Below, in pieces: positions 1 to 5,238 of a stretch of 5,929 nucleotides of DNA. Source of the DNA: DASPXK01 sp035637315 (GTDB lineage: Bacteria > Chloroflexota > UBA6077 > JACCZL01); assembly GCA_035637315.1 (NCBI GenBank), contig DASPXK010000226.1, forward strand, positions 1 to 5,929, read 5' to 3'. The position numbers and the translations under genes are program-made. The notes beneath the pieces were generated by a model that had not been told where the DNA came from, did not search any database, and worked only from the letters and a program-made list of their open reading frames with translations. The stretch's first letter is position 1; every line of letters begins with the position of its first letter.

Positions 1-723
1 TGGCCTCTCCTTCCCCTTCGCCTCGACGGGCGCCATCTGGCGATAGCGGACGCGCCCTGATGTTGCTCGGTAGGTTTCCTCGCCCACCAGCACGGTCCCA
101 GCCGGCGCGGCGCTCATGAGTCTGGCGGCGGTGTTGACTGCGTCGCCCATAACCGTGTAATCGCGACGCTCCTGGGGACCGAGCAGCCCCGCCATCACCT
201 CGCCGGTGTTGATCCCGACGTGCACCGTCAGCTCGCCCGGGGCCGGACTCGCCGCGGGCGACAGCGAGCACTCGCGGATCGCCAGTCCGGCCCGCACCGC
301 TCGCTCGGCGTCATCCTCGTGGGCGAGTGGCGCACCGAAGACCGCCAGGACCGCATCGCCCATCACGTTGATCACCGTCCCGCCGAAGCGACGCACCTCT
401 TCGGCCAGCCTCTCGGAACAGTGGTGGGCGAGGGCTTTCACGTCTTCGGGGTCCATCCGCTCCGAGATCGAGGTGAAGCCCGACAGGTCGGCGAAAAGCA
501 CACTCGCCCAGCGCCGTTCCTCGCCGGGTGGCGCGGCTGCGCTCGTCCCCGGCTCCAGCTGTGCGCCACACGAGCCGCAAAAACGGTGGGCAACCGGGTT
601 GTCGGCGCCGCAGGCGGGGCAGGCGCGCCCCAGGGCAGCGCCGCACTGGCCACAGAAGCGCTGGTCCGCTGGCGCCGCGGCGCCGCAGGCGGGGCAAGAG
701 CCGCCGCGCGCCGATGCGTTCAA
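1..723 (-). CDS. Double-zinc-ribbon class III adenylate/guanylate cyclase, N-terminal part (runs off left edge)
   Basis: The minus-strand frame is open from a TTG start at 723 to the window edge: 241 residues with no stop. The N-terminus holds two zinc ribbons with paired CxxC motifs (C10/C13 with C24/C27, and C35/C38 with C49/C52), a short linker, then a class III cyclase domain from about residue 70. The two metal-binding aspartates are visible in FADLSGF (D79) and VMGDAVLAVFG (D123). The transition-state Asn and Arg are N197 and R201 in DAVNTAARL. Such domains make cyclic AMP (or cGMP) from the NTP. No signal peptide or membrane segment is seen, so it is probably cytoplasmic. In relatives of this layout a long AAA-type ATPase/TPR region often follows; here that part would lie outside the window. 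The purine-selecting lysine position is Asn (N119) and the aspartate position is Thr (T190), so nucleotide preference is uncertain. The TTG start is chosen because of a good ribosome site at 730-737 and because it places the first zinc ribbon near the N-terminus. Confidence 0.9.
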   Translation of the reverse strand, partial: MNASARGGSCPACGAAAPADQRFCGQCGAALGRACPACGADNPVAHRFCGSCGAQLEPGTSAAAPPGEERRWASVLFADLSGFTSISERMDPEDVKALAHHCSERLAEEVRRFGGTVINVMGDAVLAVFGAPLAHEDDAERAVRAGLAIRECSLSPAASPAPGELTVHVGINTGEVMAGLLGPQERRDYTVMGDAVNTAARLMSAAPAGTVLVGEETYRATSGRVRYRQMAPVEAKGKERP

Positions 724-729
724 CCCCGA

Positions 730-737
730 CCTTCCTT
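730..737 (-). promoter_or_regulatory. Ribosome binding site fixing a TTG start for the cyclase
   Basis: On the minus strand AAGGAAGG lies 6 nt before a TTG at 723-721. No ATG or GTG in this frame lies between this site and the first zinc ribbon, so the site decides the start. Confidence 0.65.
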
Positions 738-768
738 CTCGCTACCCGGTGGCGCGAGCCGCGCCCTC

Positions 769-777
769 AGGATAACA
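769..777 (-). promoter_or_regulatory. Possible extended -10 promoter for the cyclase
   Basis: The minus strand reads TGTTATCCT, an extended -10-like TGn plus TATCCT, 45 nt before the TTG start. No convincing -35 box is present at 17 nt spacing. This is a weak, pattern-only call. Confidence 0.2.
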
Positions 778-802
778 CAGTAATGGCGACCCAGGCAGCC
801 AC

Positions 803-830
803 CGGACACCGCCTTGGCTCACGCTATCAT
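803..830 (+). promoter_or_regulatory. Candidate sigma-70-type promoter for hicAB
   Basis: CGGACA (803-808; four of six matches to TTGACA) is followed after 16 nt by TATCAT (825-830; five of six matches to TATAAT). Transcription would start near 837, just upstream of the GTG chosen for hicA. That would leave the alternative ATG at 829 outside the transcript. The call is by eye only. Confidence 0.3.
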
Positions 831-843
831 GTCCTCAGAGGAC
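831..843. promoter_or_regulatory. Perfect 13-bp palindrome (candidate operator) before hicA
   Basis: GTCCTC-A-GAGGAC is a perfect inverted repeat with 6-bp arms. It sits directly after the candidate -10 box and includes the GAGGA that could serve as the hicA ribosome site. It could be an operator for an autoregulator, or in RNA a short hairpin covering the ribosome site. The short HicB here shows no DNA-binding domain of its own, so which protein would bind is unknown. Confidence 0.35.
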
Positions 844-852
844 TGGTGCTGC

Positions 853-1045
853 GTGAAGGTGCGTGAGGTGATCAGAAGCCTGGAGCGCGATGGCTGGTAT
901 CTTGTGACGACGGGGAAGCCATCGTCAGTTCAAACATCCGGCCAAGCGAGGCGTTGTAACCGTAGCCGGCAGGCCCGGCGTCGATGTGCCGGTCGGAACC
1001 CTGAGGAACATTTGGCGACAGGCCGAGCTAGAGGAGGAAAAGTGA
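853..1045 (+). pseudogene. hicA: hicA mRNA-interferase toxin, frameshifted
   Basis: HicA toxins are small RNA-cleaving proteins with a double-stranded-RNA-binding-like fold and a catalytic His. From GTG 853 the frame reads VKVREVIRSLERDGWYLVTT, a typical HicA start. The sequence then continues as HicA only in another frame: RGSHRQFKHPAKRGVVTVAG, then PGVDVPVGTLRNIWRQAELE, ending at TGA 1043-1045. The catalytic His would be in GSHRQF. The break lies near 907-913, next to a run of four G. Loss of 2 nt there explains it best, because restoring them gives VTTRGSHRQ, the spacing expected in the family. A 1-nt insertion is the alternative. Intact length would be about 64 residues, normal for HicA. 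An in-frame ATG at 829 would add eight residues, but homologues usually begin MKV. Its stop overlaps the hicB start. Sequencing error, true inactivation and programmed frameshifting cannot be told apart here. Confidence 0.8.
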
Positions 1046-1251
1046 AGCGCTACGCTGTTGTCATCGAAAAGGGAGAGACGAGCTACGGAGCCTACGTGCC
1101 GGACTTGCCTGGCTGTGTGGCCGCTGGTGAGACGGTGGAGGAAGTCGAAACGTTGATCCGAGAAGCTATCCAATTTCATGTAGACGGCCTACGCGAAGAC
1201 GGGCTCCCGATTCCCGAACCGACGACGATCCTGGAGTACGTGGAGGCGTAA
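1042..1251 (+). CDS. hicB: HicB-family antitoxin (short type)
   Basis: This 69-residue protein has the partial RNase-H-like fold signature of HicB antitoxins: MKRYAVVIEKGETSYGAYVP, then DLPGCVAAGETVEEVETLI, then an amphipathic helix with FHVDGLREDGLPIPEP. HicB proteins neutralise HicA by binding it directly. The GTG start at 1042 overlaps the hicA stop (GTGA) and follows GAGGAGG at 1031-1037, the usual translationally coupled order hicA-hicB. There is no C-terminal helix-turn-helix or ribbon-helix-helix domain, which longer HicB proteins use for DNA binding, so autoregulation by this protein alone is doubtful. The gene looks intact while its toxin partner is frameshifted. Because of that shift, ribosomes starting at the hicA GTG (853) would stay in the hicB frame and could make a 132-residue fusion ending in a complete HicB. 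Confidence 0.88.
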   Translation: MKRYAVVIEKGETSYGAYVPDLPGCVAAGETVEEVETLIREAIQFHVDGLREDGLPIPEPTTILEYVEA

Positions 1252-1259
1252 ACAAGCGA

Positions 1260-1315
1260 TCGGCTCTCAGCTGTCAGCTGTCAGGAGATGATCGATAGCT
1301 GATGGTCGATGGCTG
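1260..1315. repeat. Degenerate heptamer tandem array (eight 7-bp units)
   Basis: Eight successive 7-mers keep register: tcggctc, tcagctg, tcagctg, tcaggag, atgatcg, atagctg, atggtcg, atggctg. Two are identical and most of the others end in a variant of gctg or gtcg. The array fills the gap between hicB and the next gene and ends about 14 bp before that gene's ribosome site. It resembles the short tandemly repeated heptamers known from cyanobacteria and seen between genes in other bacteria. No coding function or promoter is evident. Confidence 0.6.
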
Positions 1316-1339
1316 AGTGTTCAAGGCTGGGAGTGGGCA

Positions 1340-2962
1340 ATGTCAATCGGAGAAACGCGCTCGTACAGGCCCGTGATCATGGGGCGGCGCGGAGCCGTCG
1401 CGTCGAACCATCCGCTCGCCACCCAAGCTGGTCTGCTGACACTCCAGGTTGGCGGCAACGCTGTCGATGCCGCCGTGGCAGTCGCGGCGACCATCGGTGT
1501 GGTCGAGCCGTTCATGTCCGGGCTGGGCGGAGACGGCTTCTATCATGTCTTCATGCGCGCTGGGGGCGAGGCAGTCGTCTTCAACGCGACCGGCTCGGCT
1601 CCGAAGGCTGCCACGCTCGAGCGGTACGCGAACGGAATCCCGATCAGCGGCCCGCTCAGCTTCTCGACGCCAGGCTCGGTTGGCGGCTGGGGCGCGATGC
1701 ATGCTCGGTTCGGACGCAAGCCGTGGACGTCGCTCTTCGAGTCGGCCATCTACTACGCTCGCGACGGGTTCGGCGCCAGCCACACGTACCGCCAATTCGC
1801 GGCCGAGCAGCGCGATGCACTGGCGACCGATCCTCGGAGCGCGCGAACCTACCTTCGCGACGGCCAGCCACCGCCGCTGGGCGCGCCGATCGTCCAGCCC
1901 GCGCTAGCCCGGACGCTGGAGGCGCTGGCGGCCGAGGGCGCTGACAGTTTCTACCGCGGCAACCTCGCCAGGGCGCTCGATCGAGCCTGTCGGGAAGCCG
2001 GCGCGCTGGTGACCGCCGACGACCTCGCTGCCTTCTGGCCCCAGGAGCAGACCCCGATCGAGACCACGTATCGCGGCTACACCGTCCGCGAGGCGCCGCC
2101 CAATTCGATGGGCTGGGTGCTGCTCCAGGAGCTGAACATCGTCGAGAAGTTCGACCTGGCCGCGCTGGGAGCAGCGTCGGCGGACGTCGTCCACACGCTC
2201 GTCGAGGCCAAGAAGCTGGCGTTCGCCGACCGCGAGCGGTACAGCGCCGACCCGCGCTTCTTCCAGGCTCCACTCGAGGAACTGCTGTCCAAGCAGTACG
2301 CCGCTAGCCGCGCCGCGCAGATCGACCTGGGCCGCGCCGCTCCCGCGCGCCGGCCTGTCGGCGCCGTAGCGGGCGGGGACACCACCTACTTCTGTGTGGT
2401 TGACGGCGAGGGAAACGCCGTGTCGGGCATCCAGAGCATCAACTCTGCTTTCGGCTCCGGCGTCACGGCCGGCCAGACGGGCATCCTGCTCAACAACCGA
2501 ATGGGCCCCTGGCACCTCGAGAGCGGACATGCCAACCAGCTCGCGCCCGGCAAGCGGGTCCGACACACCATGAACCCGCCGATGGTCCTCGAGGACGGCG
2601 AGCTGTGGTGCGTGTTCGGGACGCCGGGTGGCGACAACCAGGTCCAGGTCAACCTGCAGGCGCTGACCTCGATGATCGACTTTGGCCTCGATGCGCAGCA
2701 GGCGGCGGAGGCGCCGCGCTGGTCCAGCACCCAGCCCGGCCAGCACGCCAACTATCCCCACGACTGCCCCGATGCGCTGACCATGGAATCGCGCTTCGCG
2801 CCCGACGTGGCCGACGATCTGGCGGCACGCGGTCACCAGGTCGTCGTGGTCGGCGATCTGGAGGGACCTTGCTCGATCGAGATCATTCGCCGCGACGCCT
2901 CGAGCGGCATGCTGATGGCCGGCTCCGACCCGCGACGGGACGGCTGGGCGCTGGCGTACTAG
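1340..2962 (+). CDS. Gamma-glutamyltransferase-family Ntn hydrolase (non-canonical substrate pocket)
   Basis: The 540-residue protein has the length and landmarks of the gamma-glutamyltransferase/cephalosporin-acylase-like superfamily: GAVASNHPLAT at the N-terminus (18-28), LQVGGNAVDAAVA (35-47), MSGLGGDGF (59-67), STPGSVGGWGAMH (109-121) and FGTPGGDNQVQ (426-436). These enzymes are made as a precursor that cuts itself before a Thr, which then acts as nucleophile. That Thr is T348 in GGDTTYFCVVDGEG, giving predicted subunits of about 347 and 193 residues. The usual TTH is TTY here. The Arg of the (D/A)REMAP-type motif that grips the substrate carboxylate is Thr (T84 in FNATGSAP), and the SSM stretch is replaced by HTMNP (409-413). 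It is therefore safer to call it a family member than a true glutathione-degrading GGT. There is no signal peptide, unlike classical periplasmic GGT, so a cytoplasmic location is likely. ATG 1340 is supported by GGGAG at 1329-1333. The gene is alone between two repeat arrays. Confidence 0.9.
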   Translation: MSIGETRSYRPVIMGRRGAVASNHPLATQAGLLTLQVGGNAVDAAVAVAATIGVVEPFMSGLGGDGFYHVFMRAGGEAVVFNATGSAPKAATLERYANGIPISGPLSFSTPGSVGGWGAMHARFGRKPWTSLFESAIYYARDGFGASHTYRQFAAEQRDALATDPRSARTYLRDGQPPPLGAPIVQPALARTLEALAAEGADSFYRGNLARALDRACREAGALVTADDLAAFWPQEQTPIETTYRGYTVREAPPNSMGWVLLQELNIVEKFDLAALGAASADVVHTLVEAKKLAFADRERYSADPRFFQAPLEELLSKQYAASRAAQIDLGRAAPARRPVGAVAGGDTTYFCVVDGEGNAVSGIQSINSAFGSGVTAGQTGILLNNRMGPWHLESGHANQLAPGKRVRHTMNPPMVLEDGELWCVFGTPGGDNQVQVNLQALTSMIDFGLDAQQAAEAPRWSSTQPGQHANYPHDCPDALTMESRFAPDVADDLAARGHQVVVVGDLEGPCSIEIIRRDASSGMLMAGSDPRRDGWALAY

Positions 2963-2964
2963 TC

Positions 2965-2992
2965 AAGTCCAAAGTCCAAGGTCCAAAGTCCA
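2965..2992. repeat. Heptamer tandem array AAGTCCA x4
   Basis: Four contiguous copies of AAGTCCA start two bases after the hydrolase stop codon; the third copy is AGGTCCA. It has the same 7-bp period as the array upstream of the hydrolase gene but an unrelated unit sequence. Confidence 0.8.
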
Positions 2993-2998
2993 ATACCT

Positions 2999-3054
2999 GG
3001 GAGCGCCCCGAGGCCTCGGGGCCCCCCGGTCGCCGGCGACAGGCTCGCGCTCCC
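2999..3054. repeat. Branched inverted-repeat element, REP-like; possible bidirectional terminator
   Basis: An outer pair GGGAGCG (2999-3005) / CGCTCCC (3048-3054) encloses two perfect palindromes: CCCCGAGGCCTCGGGG (3006-3021) and GTCGCCGGCGAC (3029-3040). The whole can fold as a three-way junction on either strand. It lies between the ends of two convergent genes (stops at 2962 and 3103), where it could stop transcription from both sides. It lacks a T-tract on either strand, so a classical intrinsic terminator is not shown. The GGGAGCGC/GCGCTCCC ends look like dispersed intergenic palindromic elements of other GC-rich genomes. Confidence 0.55.
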
Positions 3055-3102
3055 GTTGGCGCCAGCGGAGCTTCTGGAGCGGACTGGATGCCCGCCGCGC
3101 GC

Positions 3103-3522
3103 CTAGTACGGAGAGGGGTACGCCATATGGAAGACGATCTTCCCGTCTACCACGATCGACTGTGCCAGATTGCGGATCTCACTGGGACCGCTGCCCGGGT
3201 TCGCAAACGTCACACGAGAGATCCACGACACGTAGTCGCGGACCGTGTCGCGGTCTCCCTGCAGCTCGATGCGCGCGCCACGAGCGACCAGGTCTTGGAT
3301 GAACCCGCGGACCTGGTCCTTGCCGATGAACTGGCCGGCTGGCCGCATGTAGACGGCGTTGTCGGCCACGAACGCCAGCGCGCCCTCGACGTCACCGGCG
3401 TTGATGGCCGCCGTGTAGGCGTCGACGACCCCGACCGGGTCCCTGGGCTGGGCTGACGCCGTCAACAACCCGGTTGTGAGGACGAACACGACGGCGACTA
3501 AGATGATGATGATCCGTCCCAT
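3103..3522 (-). CDS. Secreted SnoaL/NTF2-like domain protein
   Basis: This is a 139-residue protein. Residues 1-24 form a clear Sec-type signal peptide: MGR, a hydrophobic run IIIILVAVVFVLTTGLL, then TASA with predicted cleavage before QPRD. The mature part of about 115 residues has the SnoaL-like/NTF2 pattern: VVDAYTAAINAGDVEGALAF, then VADNAVYMRP, a GKDQVRGFIQDLVARGARIE helix, and beta strands ending in KIVFHMAYPSPY. Members of this fold are cone-shaped domains that act as small-molecule enzymes or binding modules, and the family alone does not tell the function. No lipobox Cys is present, so it is probably released outside the membrane. The frame extends upstream to an ATG at 3576, but an excellent ribosome site at 3531-3537 and the signal peptide both favour ATG 3522. 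It stands alone: the next gene on the same strand is 225 bp upstream and the hydrolase gene converges on it. Confidence 0.82.
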   Translation of the reverse strand: MGRIIIILVAVVFVLTTGLLTASAQPRDPVGVVDAYTAAINAGDVEGALAFVADNAVYMRPAGQFIGKDQVRGFIQDLVARGARIELQGDRDTVRDYVSWISRVTFANPGSGPSEIRNLAQSIVVDGKIVFHMAYPSPY

Positions 3523-3747
3523 GAGGCTCCCCTCCTTGTTGTGATCCGGCGCGCGGGGTCTCTTCGGGATGTTCAACCCGTCTGATCACATTCGCGCAGG
3601 TCGTTCAGGTCCTGGCCCAGGCTCGGGCGTCGGCTTCGCGGCCAGGTCATTAGCAAAACATATCCCAAAGTGAGCGGCGTCTGGCCGGTGTCACCGTCTC
3701 CGCAGCCACTGGATTATCTGACGGGTCGCTGATGGCTCACTGCTCGG
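3523..3747. other. Intergenic stretch without a gene
   Basis: No plausible coding region is seen. It holds the SnoaL-like ribosome site, a small AT-richer island around 3650-3672 that may carry that gene's promoter (no clear -35/-10 pair was found), and a 7-bp inverted repeat AGTGAGC (3669-3675) / GCTCACT (3735-3741) just past the end of the exported-protein gene. The repeat has a long loop and no good T-tract, so terminator function is doubtful. Confidence 0.5.
3531..3537 (-). promoter_or_regulatory. Ribosome binding site fixing the start of the SnoaL-like gene
   Basis: On the minus strand AAGGAGG lies 8 nt before ATG 3522-3520. This rejects the longer reading that begins at 3576 and would put the signal peptide internally. 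Confidence 0.8.
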
Positions 3748-5208
3748 CTAACGCGGTTTTGGGCGCGGCGGGGCCTCGGGCCCCTTCGGCGGGTCTGGCG
3801 GCTTGACCAGCTCCTTGATCGGTTTGGGCAGTGTGATCTTCTCGAGCCGTGGCCCGGGGATGTCCTTCCGCCGAGCTACGACCCGGTAGCCGACCGTCCC
3901 GCTGGCGTTGGCGGAGCCCCTGGCGCGGACCTCGAAACTCGCCTGCCCCCGATTGGCCACGAACAGCCCGCCGGAGTCGCCGTACTCGGTCAAGAAGACC
4001 TGGTAGTTGTCGCTGTGCACGACGGCCGCGAAGTCGGGATCGAGCTTCACGTCCGCCCTGCCGCCCACCAGCTTGGCCTCGCCGAAGTCCTCGAACCACG
4101 GCTCCGGGCTCTCCTGGCAGTACAGCAGCCGATGCGAGCCGTCCGGGTGCGGGACAGCCGCGTTCTTGGCCCCGCCCGAGACGGCGAAGTCGCCCACCAC
4201 CAGGACCGGGCCGGCGAAGCCGCCGGCGTAGCCACCGGGTACAGCCGTTCCGCCGTAGATGCCGTACCCGCCGGCCGCGCCGGCGAAGCCGACGCCGCCA
4301 GCCGCGGTGCCGGCACCCTGGCCGGCGATGCCGTTGCTGTTCTGTGACATCCCGAACACGCCGTAGCCATTCGTCGCGGACCCGAGCACGCCGGGATTGC
4401 TGCCGCTGCCCGCGCCGAAGACGCCGATCGCACCCTCCCCGCGGACGCCGATGTTATTGCCAACTCCCTTCACGCCGATTTGCGCGCCCATCGGAGTGAT
4501 CGGAGCAGCGGCGCCGAAGACGCCCACGTCGTCGGCGTGTCCGAACCCCCCGAACCCACCAGCCCGCCCGCTGTCGCCGACCACCCCGAGCGTCCCGACG
4601 CCGTGAACGCCGATGTTGCTCGAGCCGCCCTCCACCCCGACGCCCCCGCCGGTAGACTGGCCCTTTACGCCTGTGCCGGGCGAGGTGCCCAGCACGCCAT
4701 TTCCGAATTGGCCGCCCGCGGTCCCCTTCACGCCGGCCCCGTTGTTCGTGGCGCCAAGGACGCCCACCACGACCTGCGAAGTGGCCGGCCCCGTGCTCCC
4801 GCTGACGGCGGCGTTGGTGTTCGTACTCCCAGTGAGCTGCGCGACGATCGCCAGCCCGGTGGCCGAGTCGACCTGGATGCCGTTCCCGCCGGCGGAGGCG
4901 CTCACGGACACGACGTTACCGATCGGGCTCTCGGCCCGGATGGCCGTCCCGTTGTTGTTGGTGACCCTGAGGGCGTTGTCGGGAGTCATGCCGTTGCTGC
5001 GGTTGAGCTGGGTCGAGCCAAGATAGGGTCCGTTGGCCACGCCCTGGAGCACGGGATCTGAGTTCGCCGCCTCGGCCGGCCTCGCGCTCGCCTTGGATAG
5101 GACGGCCGCGACCAGCGCCGCCACCCCTGCCAACATTCCTCGACGCTTGAGCTGGCCGGTAGGTCCGGCCGAGCCCGCTCGTGATTCCAATTCGCTGTGC
5201 TCGTCCAC
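3748..5208 (-). CDS. Exported glycine-repeat protein with conserved C-terminal domain (complete paralog)
   Basis: The 486-residue protein has a twin-arginine-like leader (LKRRGMLAG at 20-28, hydrophobic segment to about 37, likely AEA cleavage after residue 47), implying export, probably by Tat. Residues 48-145 are Asn/Ser/Thr-rich and low in charge. Residues 146-320 contain about sixteen GVxG-type units (for example VGVLG, GAGVKG, GNGVLG, GTGVKG, NIGVHG, AIGVFG, GYGVFG) spaced roughly 8-14 residues apart. This pattern suits a beta-solenoid or intertwined trimeric fibre. Residues 345-450 form a compact domain with YCQESPEPWFEDFGEAKLVG, then DPDFAAVVHSDNYQVF, ending in YRVVARRKDIPG. I recall this type of domain at the C-termini of fibre-like bacterial proteins, without a known role. 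The tail (455-486) is basic and proline-rich. The GTG start at 5208 follows AAGGAGGG by 6 nt. It lies 30 bp after a paralog and is probably in the same operon. Function is unknown; a surface or fibre role is inference. Confidence 0.8.
   Translation of the reverse strand: MDEHSELESRAGSAGPTGQLKRRGMLAGVAALVAAVLSKASARPAEAANSDPVLQGVANGPYLGSTQLNRSNGMTPDNALRVTNNNGTAIRAESPIGNVVSVSASAGGNGIQVDSATGLAIVAQLTGSTNTNAAVSGSTGPATSQVVVGVLGATNNGAGVKGTAGGQFGNGVLGTSPGTGVKGQSTGGGVGVEGGSSNIGVHGVGTLGVVGDSGRAGGFGGFGHADDVGVFGAAAPITPMGAQIGVKGVGNNIGVRGEGAIGVFGAGSGSNPGVLGSATNGYGVFGMSQNSNGIAGQGAGTAAGGVGFAGAAGGYGIYGGTAVPGGYAGGFAGPVLVVGDFAVSGGAKNAAVPHPDGSHRLLYCQESPEPWFEDFGEAKLVGGRADVKLDPDFAAVVHSDNYQVFLTEYGDSGGLFVANRGQASFEVRARGSANASGTVGYRVVARRKDIPGPRLEKITLPKPIKELVKPPDPPKGPEAPPRPKPR
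4007..4072. repeat. 66-bp exact match to 5501-5566 (duplicated coding segment)
   Basis: Read base by base, this stretch of the complete paralog is identical to 5501-5566 in the second paralog, including third codon positions. It encodes the VGGRADVKLDPDFAAVVHSD part of the C-terminal domain. Shorter identical runs continue on the higher-coordinate side of both copies. Confidence 0.85.
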
Positions 5209-5214
5209 TTCATT

Positions 5215-5222
5215 CCCTCCTT
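5215..5222 (-). promoter_or_regulatory. Ribosome binding site choosing GTG 5208
   Basis: Minus-strand AAGGAGGG is 6 nt before GTG 5208. An ATG at 5213 lies in another frame and is only 1 nt from the site, too close to be used. Confidence 0.7.
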
Positions 5223-5238
5223 CCTGGAGTCTCAGACG

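Noticed and set aside
206..783. Plus-strand open frames across the cyclase region
   Set aside because: They are antisense to the zinc ribbon and cyclase domain, which are unmistakable on the minus strand. Composition is Arg/Ala/Pro-rich, as expected of shadow frames.
814..1251. A single 145-residue gene starting at TTG 814
   Set aside because: The middle part has no HicA or HicB likeness in this frame while the neighbouring frame gives textbook HicA sequence, so it is better explained as frameshifted hicA plus intact hicB. The start also lies upstream of the candidate transcript start.
1260..1315. CRISPR array
   Set aside because: Units are contiguous 7-mers without spacers and far too short. 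No other region shows regularly spaced repeats of 20-40 bp.
1904..2836. Long minus-strand open frame (310 codons) opposite the hydrolase gene
   Set aside because: It is an antisense shadow of a well-supported gene in GC-rich DNA. It has no recognisable motifs and no ribosome site, and the plus strand encodes clear family motifs throughout.
3523..3576. N-terminal extension of the SnoaL-like protein to ATG 3576
   Set aside because: A strong ribosome site and a proper signal peptide both point to ATG 3522. The extension would bury the signal sequence.
3669..3741. AGTGAGC/GCTCACT inverted repeat as a terminator of the exported-protein operon
   Set aside because: The 7-bp arms are separated by 59 nt and lack a proper T-tract, so the pairing could be chance.
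3849..5061. Several plus-strand frames opposite the exported repeat protein (for example 4480-5061 and 4613-5026)
   Set aside because: The repetitive glycine codons on the minus strand produce Pro/Ala/Thr-rich open frames on the other strand. No start signals or family features were seen.
5229..5237. GTCTCAGAC short palindrome in the 30-bp gap between the paralogs
   Set aside because: It has only 4-bp arms around one base. It is too small to support an operator or terminator call.
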